Shown: one piece after another, positions 56,100 through 64,000 of the stretch
Layout: each line of letters opens with the position of its first letter
Position numbering within the stretch: position 1 is the first letter of the stretch
Assembly: GCA_030427405.1 (NCBI GenBank)
Contig: JAUHXK010000003.1
Span: forward strand, 275,049 to 339,048
Direction: 5' to 3'
From: Alphaproteobacteria bacterium
GTDB taxonomy: Bacteria; Pseudomonadota; Alphaproteobacteria; Rhodobacterales; Rhodobacteraceae
DNA length: 64,000 nt
Notes under the pieces: model-generated
Told to the model about the DNA's origin: nothing
Databases searched by the model: none
The model's input: only the letters and a program-made list of their open reading frames with translations
Position numbers and translations under genes: made by a program

Positions 56100-57329
56100 T
56101 CAGACTGTTTCGCGGTCGTCTGCGGGCCGCAGGATCAGCCACAACAGGGCCCCTCCGGCCAGGGTCAGCAGCGGGATCATGGCCAGGTTGACCGCGGTCC
56201 AGCCTTCAACGGCGGATCCGCCCGAGCAGTTCATCAACCCGCCCGAGGCCAGCGAGGCCAGCGTCACGCCGCCAAAGACCAGAAGGTCGTTCAAGCCCTG
56301 CATCCGTCCCCGCTCGCTGACCTCATGCGAAGCCGCCAACATGCTGGTGGCGCCAATGAACCCAAAGTTCCAGCCGATCCCCAGCAGAACAAGCGCGACA
56401 AAGAAATTCCCAAGCTCGACCCCTTGCAGGGCGACGACACCCGCGGCCCCCAGAATGGCAAGCCCAAGGGCCACGATCTTCTCGACACCGAAACGCGCGA
56501 TCAGCTGGCCGGTGAAAAAACTTGGGACATACATTGCCAGAACATGGCTGGTCACCACATCCGCCGCGTCATTGGCGGAAAAGCCGCAGCCCACGACGGC
56601 CAAAGGTGTCGAGGTCATGACCAGGTTCATCAGCGCATAGGACACCATGGCGCAGATGATGGCCACCGCGATGCGCGGGGTGCGCAGCATTTCCAGCCGG
56701 CTACGGCCGCGCGGGGCATCGGCATCGGGTTTTGGCGGTGTCGGGATATCCAGAAAGAAGAACAGCGCCGATCCGATAATGTTCACGGCAATCACCGCCA
56801 GATAGGTCCCCAGAAAAGGTATGACATAGGCCTGGGCGGTCAGTTTGACGATCTGCGGGCCGATGATTGCTGCCGCCAGCCCGCCGGCCATCACATATGA
56901 AATCGCCTTGGGCCGGAAATCATCCGAGGCGGTATCAGTAGCGGCAAAGCGGTAGAAACCGTGCGCGCTCATGTAGATGCCGGTCAACAGGCTGCCCAGC
57001 AGAAAGACGGGGAAAGACCCCAGGTACAGCCCATAGGCCCCGATCACCCCGCCACAGGCCCCTGCAGTCGCACCGACCAGAAACCCCGCGCGTCGGCCCC
57101 AACGCTGCATGATCGCCGAGATCGGCGTTGCCGCAAGCATCGACCCGAGAACGATCAGCGAGATCGGCAGCGTCGCCAGGCAGGGGTTGGACGCCAGCGA
57201 TTGTCCGGCCAGCCCGCCCACGATGAAGATCATCGGCATCTGCGCGCCCAGGATCGCCTGCGCGGCCACAAGCACGGCAACGTTACGTTTGGCCTGGCGG
57301 TTGTCAGAAGGGGGGGTGATCGCATCCAT
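56100..57329 (-). CDS. MFS transporter
   Basis: The 409-residue protein has about twelve hydrophobic segments in two halves, with the MFS signature-like loop MQRWGRRAGFLVG after the second segment and a charged central loop (PPKPDADAPRGRSRLEML). It should sit in the inner membrane; substrate unknown. I chose ATG 57329 as the frame before it lacks membrane-protein character. It converges on the squalene/phytoene-type gene. Confidence 0.88.
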   Translation of the reverse strand: MDAITPPSDNRQAKRNVAVLVAAQAILGAQMPMIFIVGGLAGQSLASNPCLATLPISLIVLGSMLAATPISAIMQRWGRRAGFLVGATAGACGGVIGAYGLYLGSFPVFLLGSLLTGIYMSAHGFYRFAATDTASDDFRPKAISYVMAGGLAAAIIGPQIVKLTAQAYVIPFLGTYLAVIAVNIIGSALFFFLDIPTPPKPDADAPRGRSRLEMLRTPRIAVAIICAMVSYALMNLVMTSTPLAVVGCGFSANDAADVVTSHVLAMYVPSFFTGQLIARFGVEKIVALGLAILGAAGVVALQGVELGNFFVALVLLGIGWNFGFIGATSMLAASHEVSERGRMQGLNDLLVFGGVTLASLASGGLMNCSGGSAVEGWTAVNLAMIPLLTLAGGALLWLILRPADDRETV

Positions 57330-57425
57330 GCCGCCATGCGTATCGGCGAAAGCCATCCTGCACAAGCGGGTTGCATGTGCGGCAAAGGCGCCTAACCTGC
57401 GCGGGGCCACCACCACGGAGAATCC

Positions 57426-58058
57426 ATGCCTGTCGGACGCATTATCGAAACTCCGGACTGTGTGGCCGAAGGGGCCGCGTGGCTGGCCGGAACCTGTCCG
57501 CGCATGGCCTATGCGATGGGCCAGACCGGACCCTTGCCACTGCGGCGTCAGCCCGACGGGTTTGCCCAATTGCTCAGCGCGATTGTCAGCCAGCAGGTCA
57601 GTGTCGCTTCGGCCAATGCGATCTGGAAAAAGATGCAGGCCGCAAGGCTGACCGGGCCGCGCAAGATTTTGTGGGCAACCGATGATGACCTGCGGGCCGT
57701 GGGGTTGAGCCGCCAGAAAATCCGCTATGCCCGCGCGCTGGCCGAAGCGCGCATAGATTACAAAGCCTTGCGCGACCTACCTGATGCGGGTGTCGTCGAG
57801 GTTTTGACGCAGGTGCCGGGGATCGGCGTCTGGACGGCGGAAATCTACGCGATGTTTTCCCTGGGGCGCGCCGATGTCATCGCGCCGGGCGACCTAGCCC
57901 TGCAAGAGGCTGCGCGCATCCTTTATGACCTGCCTGAGCGTCCCACCGACAGGCAATTGCGCCAGATGGCCGAGGCATGGTCGCCCTGGCGGTCGGTTGC
58001 GGCGCGGGTTTTGTGGGCCTATTACCGGGTTGCCAAGCAAAGAGAAGGGATCAGATGA
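57426..58058 (+). CDS. alkA: DNA-3-methyladenine glycosylase II
   Basis: The 210-residue HhH-GPD protein removes alkylated bases from DNA. AIVSQQVSVASAN precedes the helix-hairpin-helix VPGIGVWTAEIY, and the catalytic Asp lies in APGDLALQ. The C-terminal WSPWRSVAARVLWAYYR is typical of AlkA. The stop overlaps the next start (ATGA). Confidence 0.92.
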   Translation: MPVGRIIETPDCVAEGAAWLAGTCPRMAYAMGQTGPLPLRRQPDGFAQLLSAIVSQQVSVASANAIWKKMQAARLTGPRKILWATDDDLRAVGLSRQKIRYARALAEARIDYKALRDLPDAGVVEVLTQVPGIGVWTAEIYAMFSLGRADVIAPGDLALQEAARILYDLPERPTDRQLRQMAEAWSPWRSVAARVLWAYYRVAKQREGIR

Positions 58059-58720
58059 CACGGGTTTTGAATGCGCTCAGGAAAGAGCCGGTTTCGGGCG
58101 ACACGCGGTCGGTCGTGGTCTTCGTGCATGGCTATGGGGCAAACGGGGCCGATCTGCTGGGTCTGGCCGACCCCCTGGGCGAGCACTTGCCCGATACGCT
58201 GTTCGTGGCACCCGATGCGCCCGAGCAGATCCCCGGAATGCCGAACGGTTTCCAGTGGTTTCCGATCCCATGGATCGACGGGTCATCCGAAGAAGAAGCC
58301 CGGCGCGGGATGGAAATGGCGGTCGAGGATTTCAACGCCTTCCTTGACGCCCTTATGGTGGACGAGGACGTTCTGCCAGAACAGGTGGTTTTGTTCGGGT
58401 TCAGCCAGGGCACGATGATGAGCCTTTACGTCGCGCCCCGGCGCGAAGACCCGGTTGCGGGGATCGTGGCCTTTTCGGGTCGGTTGCTTGAACCCGATCT
58501 GTTGCCGGACGAAACCATCAGCCGGATGCCCGTCCTGCTGGTGCATGGCGATGCCGATGATGTTGTCCCCCCGCAATCGCTGCCCGAGGCCGCCGAGGCT
58601 TTGCAGGCTGCGGATTTCAAGGAAGTCTATGCGCATGTGATGAAGGGCACCGGCCACGGCATTGCCCCTGACGGTCTGAGCGTGGCGCTTGCCTTTATGC
58701 GGGATAAGCTGAGCCTCTGA
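58055..58720 (+). CDS. Alpha/beta hydrolase (phospholipase/carboxylesterase type)
   Basis: The 221-residue enzyme shows VVFVHGYGANGADL, nucleophile Ser in GFSQGTMMSLY, Asp in VHGDADDVVP and His in GTGHGIAPDG, so the triad is complete. It belongs to the small esterase group with broad substrates. AGAGAAGGGATCAG precedes ATG 58055, which overlaps the alkA stop by 4 bases. Confidence 0.92.
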   Translation: MTRVLNALRKEPVSGDTRSVVVFVHGYGANGADLLGLADPLGEHLPDTLFVAPDAPEQIPGMPNGFQWFPIPWIDGSSEEEARRGMEMAVEDFNAFLDALMVDEDVLPEQVVLFGFSQGTMMSLYVAPRREDPVAGIVAFSGRLLEPDLLPDETISRMPVLLVHGDADDVVPPQSLPEAAEALQAADFKEVYAHVMKGTGHGIAPDGLSVALAFMRDKLSL

Positions 58721-58835
58721 CGATTATCCCCGGTTCGCCCGACGGTGTGCGGGCGTACCGGCGGCCCATTTCCATCCCGCGCGGCTTGATCGCAGCGGGA
58801 GGCATAAAGAGCGTCGTCGCACCGTACTGCCCGAA

Positions 58836-59435
58836 TTAACGCCTGCGATCGCGTTTGCGTGTTGGTGCGCTGCTTAGCGTCGGCATCGGCAGGCTGTCCC
58901 AGGTGCCGGGGGCGAGGTCGTCCAATGTCCAATCCCCGATACGCGCGCGGATCAGGCGCAGGGTCGGGTGACCGACCGCGGCCGTCATGCGGCGCACCTG
59001 CCGGTTGCGGCCTTCGCGGATTGTCAGTTCGATCCAACTGTCGGGCACGCTCTTGCGGACGCGGATCGGCGGGATGCGTGGCCACAGGTCCGCCGGCTCG
59101 TCGATCAATCGCGCCTTTGCCGGGCGCGTCGGCCCTTCTTTAAGGTCAACCCCGTCGCGCAGCGCCTTCAGCGCGGCTCCGTCCGGGCTGCCTTCGACCT
59201 GCACCCAATAGGTCTTGGCCATCTTGTGCTTGGGGTCCGATATCTGCGCCTGCAGCTTGCCGTTATCCGTCAACAGCATCAGCCCTTCGCTGTCACGGTC
59301 CAGCCGCCCCGCCGGGTAAACGCCTGGCAGGTCGATAAAGTCGGACAGAGTGCTGCGCGGACCGTCCGCATTGGCGCGGTCGGTGAACTGCGGCAGCACG
59401 TCAAAAGGTTTGTTGAAGCGAATGAACCACGACAT
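58836..59435 (-). CDS. RluE-like ribosomal pseudouridine synthase
   Basis: The 199-residue product has [20 protein letters not shown] with the catalytic Asp, KTYWVQVEG and a C-terminal [15 protein letters not shown]. It lacks an S4 domain and fits the RluE/RsuA branch that modifies 23S rRNA. ATG 59435 starts the conserved [14 protein letters not shown]. Confidence 0.9.
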   Translation of the reverse strand: MSWFIRFNKPFDVLPQFTDRANADGPRSTLSDFIDLPGVYPAGRLDRDSEGLMLLTDNGKLQAQISDPKHKMAKTYWVQVEGSPDGAALKALRDGVDLKEGPTRPAKARLIDEPADLWPRIPPIRVRKSVPDSWIELTIREGRNRQVRRMTAAVGHPTLRLIRARIGDWTLDDLAPGTWDSLPMPTLSSAPTRKRDRRR

Positions 59436-59473
59436 GGGCGCTCCAATAGCTTGCCAACCCGGTCCGCGCAAGC

Positions 59474-59482
59474 TGTGGATAA
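59474..59482. promoter_or_regulatory. Consensus DnaA box
   Basis: TGTGGATAA is the exact complement of TTATCCACA. It is single and lies between divergent genes, so it may be a regulatory site rather than an origin. Confidence 0.45.
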
Positions 59483-59648
59483 CTGTCATGCCCCTGTTAC
59501 GGATTCGGTTTACCCAGACTGCGACATATTGTGGAAACTCAGGGCTTGCCAGAGTTTAACCACGATATATAGTTGAATAAAGACCGGGGCGGGTGCTCCC
59601 CGCTCTGGTGTCACAAACGGGCAGCTGAGAGCGAGGAGCGATTCTGGT

Positions 59649-60236
59649 ATGGACGGAGATTTCAGGACTGAATTTGTCAGGGAACCCGGTGCACTCAGGC
59701 ACCATCCGGCATTGGTTCTGAACGCCGATTACCGGCCGCTTTCATATTACCCGCTGTCACTCTGGCCCTGGCAAGAGGCGATCAAGGCGGCGTGGCTGGA
59801 CAGGGTGGATATCGTCGCCGAATATGACGAGGTGGTCCGCAGCCCCAGCACCGAGATACGAATACCCTCGGTTGTCGTGCTCAAAGACTATGTGAAACCC
59901 AGAAAGCGCGTGGCCTTCACGCGCTTTAATTTGTTTCTGCGCGACGAATTCTGCTGTCAGTATTGCGGCAGCCGCGGAGATCTGACCTTTGACCATGTCG
60001 TGCCGCGAGCGGCGGGGGGCGTGACCAGCTGGCAGAATGTGGTTGCGGCTTGCAGCCCTTGCAACCTGCGCAAAGGGTCAAAATCGCTGCGGCAGGCCGG
60101 GATGACCCTGCGCAAGCCGCCGCGGCAACCGGATGCCGAGGCGCTGCGCAATATCGGCCGCAAGTTTCCGCCAAACCACCTGCATGACAGCTGGATTGAT
60201 TTCCTGTACTGGGACGCGGAACTGGATCAGCAGTAA
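59649..60236 (+). CDS. HNH endonuclease (chromosomal type)
   Basis: The 195-residue protein has ADYRPLSYYPLSLWPWQEAI-like N-terminal sequence and the HNH core FCCQYCGSRGDLTFDHVVPR, followed by SWQNVVAACSPCNLRKGSK. Such proteins are widespread in bacteria; the biological role is unclear. GCGAGGAGCG precedes ATG 59649. Confidence 0.9.
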   Translation: MDGDFRTEFVREPGALRHHPALVLNADYRPLSYYPLSLWPWQEAIKAAWLDRVDIVAEYDEVVRSPSTEIRIPSVVVLKDYVKPRKRVAFTRFNLFLRDEFCCQYCGSRGDLTFDHVVPRAAGGVTSWQNVVAACSPCNLRKGSKSLRQAGMTLRKPPRQPDAEALRNIGRKFPPNHLHDSWIDFLYWDAELDQQ

Positions 60237-60254
60237 CCTGCGGCAAACCGCCGT

Positions 60255-60719
60255 TCAGCGCTGACGCCAGGCTGCGACCCAGACCAGAACCAGCCCGGCA
60301 GACAACAAGGCGTTCCATCCGGCCATGGATATGCCGAACAATTCCCACGGAATGTCATCGCAGCGGACAAGCGGCGCGGCCATGATCTGGTCCATCAACT
60401 GTTGCGGCGACAGCCCGCTGATATCGCTTGAGGTACAGCTGGACGGACCTTGCCACCAGCCTTGCTCGACGCCTGCGTGGTACATCCCGATCCCGGCTGT
60501 CACCGACGCTGCCACTGCGCCGAGAATTGGCAACAGCCGCTGAGCGGGCAGGGCAAGCGCAACAAGCCCGACCACCACCGCCACGCCATGTGGATAGCGT
60601 TGCCAGATGCACATTTTGCACGGCGCAAGGCCGCCCACATACTGAAACCCCCAGGCCGCCAACAGAAGGGCTGCCGAGCCCGCTGTCGCCAGGGCGATAA
60701 GTCGTCGTCGCGCTGTCAT
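60255..60719 (-). CDS. dsbB: Disulfide bond formation protein B
   Basis: The 154-residue membrane protein has about four membrane segments. The first Cys pair is in APCKMCIWQRYPHG and the second in SSCTSSD with a further Cys in LVRCDDIP. It reoxidises DsbA and passes electrons to quinone. ATG 60719 overlaps the YqaA-like stop by 4 bases. Confidence 0.9.
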   Translation of the reverse strand: MTARRRLIALATAGSAALLLAAWGFQYVGGLAPCKMCIWQRYPHGVAVVVGLVALALPAQRLLPILGAVAASVTAGIGMYHAGVEQGWWQGPSSCTSSDISGLSPQQLMDQIMAAPLVRCDDIPWELFGISMAGWNALLSAGLVLVWVAAWRQR

Positions 60720-61294
60720 AGAAAACGTACCACCATGAACCCTCCGGTCAGGAGAAGAATGAAAAGGGTAAAGACCAGCCCCAACCGCTTTTCGATAAAG
60801 TCGCGAATGGGTTCGCCGAACCCCCACAAAAGCCCGGCCACGATATAAAACCGCAGCGCCCGCGCCAGGATCGAGGTCGCAACAAACGTTCCCAACGGCA
60901 TTCCGGTCCAGCCGGACATGATGGTGATCACCTTATAGGGGAAGGGCGTCACCCCGGCGGTCAGTACCGCCCAGAACCCGAAATCGTTGAACCGCTGGTT
61001 GAACTCTTCCATCGCGTGACCCTTGCCCATCGCTTCGAGAATGGGCTGGCCAAGGCTTTCATAGAAAAACGCACCGATTGCATAACCCAGCATGCCCCCA
61101 AGCACAGAGGCCACAAGGGCAACGGTTGCGATCAGCCAGGCACGCGATGGCCGCGCCAGGATCATCGGAATCATCAACACATCGGGTGGGATAGGAAAGA
61201 CCGAGCTTTCGACAAAGGCGACAAAGGCCAGCGCCCAAAGGGCACGCGGATGGTCCGCCAGACGAATGGTCCAGTCATACAAAGATCGCAACAT
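60716..61294 (-). CDS. YqaA-family DedA-like membrane protein
   Basis: The 192-residue protein has several membrane segments and the SNARE-associated/DedA pattern with FVESSVFPIPPDVLMIPM and GVTPFPYKVITIMSGW. YqaA proteins are inner-membrane proteins of uncertain role, possibly lipid transport. It is coupled to dsbB. Confidence 0.88.
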   Translation of the reverse strand: MLRSLYDWTIRLADHPRALWALAFVAFVESSVFPIPPDVLMIPMILARPSRAWLIATVALVASVLGGMLGYAIGAFFYESLGQPILEAMGKGHAMEEFNQRFNDFGFWAVLTAGVTPFPYKVITIMSGWTGMPLGTFVATSILARALRFYIVAGLLWGFGEPIRDFIEKRLGLVFTLFILLLTGGFMVVRFL

Positions 61295-61441
61295 TCCGTA
61301 CCGGCGCCCCTAGGAAATACGGGACAAGCCAAATCACGGGTCTGCCAGAGCGTCAACCGCCCTTACTGCTGCGCGCTCTTGAACTCGGGTGTTTTTTGCC
61401 TCTGGACCTTCCCGTCGCGGGGCGCTAATCCAATGCCCGTG

Positions 61442-61527
61442 GCCCAAGTGGCGGAATGGTAGACGCAGGGGATTCAAAATCCCCCGATGGCAACATCGTG
61501 AGAGTTCGAGTCTCTCCTTGGGCACCA
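61442..61527 (+). tRNA. tRNA-Leu (CAA)
   Basis: An 86-base class II tRNA with acceptor GCCCAAG/CTTGGGC, a long variable arm (CGATGGCAACATCG), anticodon CAA and encoded CCA. Confidence 0.97.
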
Positions 61528-61901
61528 CATCTTCGTTTCCGAACATCCTTTTTTGTGCTGACCATTCGGCACGACCCAAGGTATGACCTCAACATTCGAA
61601 AGACCGTAAGTATCTCACAATAAATAATAAAATATGCATTAAAGGGGGTGGAGGGAACGACTCTCCACAAGGGTTCAGAGGGGGAAACTGCGGTCTGTTT
61701 CGTCATATTTGGTGCGCGGTCGGGCTCTGGCCTTGACAACGATTGCGTCAGAATGAAACCTCTGCCGTGTTGGGAGATATTGAAAAACACGTCTGGTCCT
61801 GCGGAATGCGACGCGCATTCGGTTGGCTGTTTGGGTTGGTTTCCGGTTCCGGGAATCAACTGCGGTGTCGTCTTCCGAACAATAATAATGGGAGTTTCCA
61901 A
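61528..61901. other. Intergenic region upstream of the TRAP genes
   Basis: No gene is seen. TTGACA at 61733-61738 is a good -35 but no matching -10 is clear. The stretch 61600-61640 is AT-rich. GGGAG (61891-61895) is the ribosome binding site of the next gene. Confidence 0.45.
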
Positions 61902-62870
61902 ATGAAAAACAGCAGCAAACTGAGCCTTGGCGCGTTTGTTACCGCGGCGATGATGGCTCCGGCCGCCTACGCCGAAGAGTTCATCACGATCGGTACCGGT
62001 GGGGTAACCGGTGTGTATTACCCGACAGGGGGCGCGATTTGCCGTCTGGTGAACAAGGGCCGCAAGGAACATGGCGTGCGCTGCTCGGTCGAATCGACCG
62101 GTGGATCGGTCTACAACATCAACACCATCCGCGAGGGCGAGCTGGAGTTTGGTGTGGCCCAGTCCGACTGGCAGTACCACGCGTATAACGGCACATCGAA
62201 ATTCGAAGAGGCCGGGCCGTTCGAAGACCTGCGCGCCGTATTCTCGGTTCACCCCGAGCCGTTCACCGTTGTTGCCCGTGCGGATGCCGGCATCAGCAGT
62301 TTTGAGGACCTCAAGGGCAAGCGTGTGAACATCGGCAACCCGGGTTCCGGTCAGCGCGGCACAATGGATGTTGTTCTGGAAGCGATGGGCTGGACCCTGG
62401 ACGATTTCGAACTGGCGTCCGAGCTGAAAGCGGCCGAGCAGTCGGCGGCTCTGTGCGACAACCAGATTGACGCGATGATCTATACTGTGGGTCACCCGTC
62501 GGGTTCGATCCAAGAGGCGACCACCGCCTGTGATTCCGTTCTGGTGAACGTATCGGGCGACGCGATTTCCGGTCTGATTGACGGCAACTCGTACTATCGC
62601 TCGGCGACGATTCCGGGCGGAATGTACCGGGGGTCGGACAATGACACCGAAACCTTCGGCGTCGGCGCGACCTTCGTGACCTCGGCGGGTGTGTCCGATG
62701 ATGCGGTCTATGCCGTCGTCAGCTCGGTCTTTGAAAACTTTGATGATTTCAAAAAGCTGCACCCGGCATTTGCCAACCTCAAGCCCGAGGAAATGATTGC
62801 GGACGGCCTGTCGGCACCGCTGCATCCGGGCGCCGAGAAGTACTACAAGGAACAAGGCTGGCTGCAATAA
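61902..62870 (+). CDS. TAXI-family TRAP transporter solute-binding protein
   Basis: The 322-residue periplasmic protein has a signal peptide ([18 protein letters not shown]) and starts the mature part with [20 protein letters not shown], the TAXI hallmark. A later [18 protein letters not shown] and the C-terminal [16 protein letters not shown] complete the fold. The ligand is unknown; glutamate-like and other acids are known for the family. It is followed by the permease gene. Confidence 0.93.
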   Translation: MKNSSKLSLGAFVTAAMMAPAAYAEEFITIGTGGVTGVYYPTGGAICRLVNKGRKEHGVRCSVESTGGSVYNINTIREGELEFGVAQSDWQYHAYNGTSKFEEAGPFEDLRAVFSVHPEPFTVVARADAGISSFEDLKGKRVNIGNPGSGQRGTMDVVLEAMGWTLDDFELASELKAAEQSAALCDNQIDAMIYTVGHPSGSIQEATTACDSVLVNVSGDAISGLIDGNSYYRSATIPGGMYRGSDNDTETFGVGATFVTSAGVSDDAVYAVVSSVFENFDDFKKLHPAFANLKPEEMIADGLSAPLHPGAEKYYKEQGWLQ

Positions 62871-62971
62871 GCCTGACCTGACGCAGGGCGCCATCTGGCG
62901 CCCTGCACAAACCCGGTAAACGGGTGGCGTTAAAAACAGCCGCAAAAGGCTGGCGACGGGGAGACATCTTC

Positions 62972-64000
62972 ATGAGTTCCGATACCCAAGGCAATCGCCC
63001 TCTATCCGAAGAAGAGCTTCAGGATCTTGTGGCCTCATCCGATGCGGGGGCACGCAACCCCATCGGCAAGGTCGGGGTGTTCCTGGCCATCGTTGCGGCG
63101 ATCTGGTCTGTGTTCCAGGTCCTGCTGGCGTCGCCGATTTCGAATGCGGTTTTGCCGGGCAGCGTGGTCAACAACGCGCGCCAGATCCATCTGGCCTTTG
63201 CGATCTTCCTGGCTTTTGCGGCCTATCCCGCACTCAAATCCAGCCCGCGTGACTATATCCCGGTGCAGGACTGGATCATGGGTCTTTTGGGCGCGGCCAT
63301 CGCGCTTTACGGGTATTTCTTCTATACCAAGATCGTGAATGCGGGCGGTCTGGCTGACGACACCGATAAATGGGTCGCACTGGGCGGTCTGCTGTTGCTG
63401 TTCGAGGCCGCGCGTCGTGCGCTAGGCCCGGCAATGGCGATCATTGCGACGATCTTCCTTGCCTATGTGTTCTTTGGCTCATCCGAATGGGTGCCCGAGG
63501 TTATCCGCTGGAAAGGGGCAAGCCTGAAAAAGGCCATGAGCCATATGTGGATCACGTCCGAGGGCGTGTTCGGCATCGCGCTTGGTGTGTCGACGAAATT
63601 TGTCTTTCTGTTCGTTCTGTTCGGCGCCTTGCTGGATAAGGCCGGGGCAGGGAACTACTTTATCAAGATGGCCTTTGGGGCCCTCGGCCACCTGCGCGGT
63701 GGCCCGGCCAAGGCGGCCGTTGTGGGTTCGGCCGCAACCGGTCTGATCTCGGGCTCGTCCATTGCCAATGTCGTGACCACCGGCACATTTACCATCCCCC
63801 TGATGAAGCGTGTCGGTTTCAGCAGCGAACAGGCGGGCTCGGTCGAAGTTGCCAGTTCGGTGAACGGTCAGATCATGCCGCCGGTCATGGGGGCCGCGGC
63901 GTTCCTCATGGTCGAATATGTCGGCATCCCGTATTTCGACGTGGTGAAGCACGCCTTCCTGCCGGCGACGATCTCCTACATCGCGCTCGTCTACATCGTG
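62972..64000 (+). CDS. TRAP transporter fused permease (TAXI type, cut by window edge)
   Basis: The frame is open from ATG 62972 to the right edge (343 codons), so the gene is truncated by the window. GACGGGGAG lies just upstream. The protein begins with a charged cytoplasmic tail, then four hydrophobic segments (small DctQ-like part) and the start of the large DctM-like part with GISGSSIANV-type sequence LISGSSIANVVTTGTFTIPL and VNGQIMPPVMGAAAFLM. This fused layout belongs to TAXI TRAP systems, driven by an ion gradient. Confidence 0.93.
   Translation, partial: MSSDTQGNRPLSEEELQDLVASSDAGARNPIGKVGVFLAIVAAIWSVFQVLLASPISNAVLPGSVVNNARQIHLAFAIFLAFAAYPALKSSPRDYIPVQDWIMGLLGAAIALYGYFFYTKIVNAGGLADDTDKWVALGGLLLLFEAARRALGPAMAIIATIFLAYVFFGSSEWVPEVIRWKGASLKKAMSHMWITSEGVFGIALGVSTKFVFLFVLFGALLDKAGAGNYFIKMAFGALGHLRGGPAKAAVVGSAATGLISGSSIANVVTTGTFTIPLMKRVGFSSEQAGSVEVASSVNGQIMPPVMGAAAFLMVEYVGIPYFDVVKHAFLPATISYIALVYIV

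Noticed and set aside
61425..62945. 506-codon open frame on the minus strand
   Set aside because: It is antisense to the TAXI solute-binding protein and tRNA-Leu.
1..64000. CRISPR array, insertion sequence or integrase gene
   Set aside because: No regularly spaced repeat array, transposase-like protein or tyrosine/serine recombinase was seen on either strand.

Overview
The window looks like a chromosome segment of an alphaproteobacterium of the Rhodobacteraceae (Roseobacter group). The evidence is GC-rich coding sequence, a lexA promoter carrying the alphaproteobacterial SOS box GTTC-N7-GTTC, a class II B12-dependent ribonucleotide reductase, a TAXI-type TRAP transporter, a Hint-domain protein, and corrinoid/MttB-type methyltransferase genes. 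The genus cannot be named from this sequence alone.

Region 1 (1 to about 11036) is an accessory element ending at the 3' end of a tRNA-Asn gene. It starts with the C-terminal end of a phage-type primase/helicase. A non-coding stretch follows (399-1082) with iteron-like repeats and palindromes. Next come a probable small terminase subunit and small unknown genes, including one of 54 codons at 2202-2366. Two coiled-coil proteins and a small spike-base-like phage protein complete this part. From 5055 the DNA becomes visibly more AT-rich and carries apparent defence cargo: a DUF6119/TIGR04141 protein with a divergent partner, a NaeI-family restriction-modification operon (C5 methyltransferase, endonuclease, and a vsr gene broken by four in-frame stops), and an HNH-like protein. 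No integrase, portal, capsid or large terminase gene is visible. The set resembles a phage satellite or a decayed prophage with a defence module.

Region 2 (11037-64000) is ordinary chromosomal backbone. Two near-identical tRNA-Asn genes begin it. After them come an MBL hydrolase, a sensor kinase, purMN, rnd, sufE, a corrinoid protein and DUF1638 protein separated by a Hint-domain protein, a radical SAM protein, gltA and gltX. Then come comEC converging on lexA, the translationally coupled run trpG-trpD-trpC-moaC-moeA, a YibQ-like deacetylase, trpE with an upstream PpiD-like chaperone, gpt, fabI, pdxH, a double cold-shock protein and nrdJ. The right part holds an EF-hand protein, an MttB-like methyltransferase, two outer-membrane barrels, cysS, cimA, alkA, an RluE-like synthase, an HNH protein, a YqaA-like/dsbB pair, and the first two genes of a TAXI TRAP transporter, the second of which runs off the right edge.

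How the genes work together: trpE and trpGDC supply anthranilate-to-tryptophan enzymes; moaC and moeA make molybdenum cofactor; purM and purN are consecutive purine steps; gltA/cimA use acetyl-CoA for central and branched-chain metabolism. The corrinoid protein (19.8-20.5 kb), DUF1638 protein (17.9-18.5 kb) and MttB-like protein (47.9-49.4 kb) could form one demethylation system, and together with nrdJ they imply strong B12 dependence. Outside protein-coding genes the most noteworthy sequences are the origin-like repeats, nested inverted repeats at 5144-5237, and a probable structured RNA with a UUCG-loop terminator at 47166-47351.
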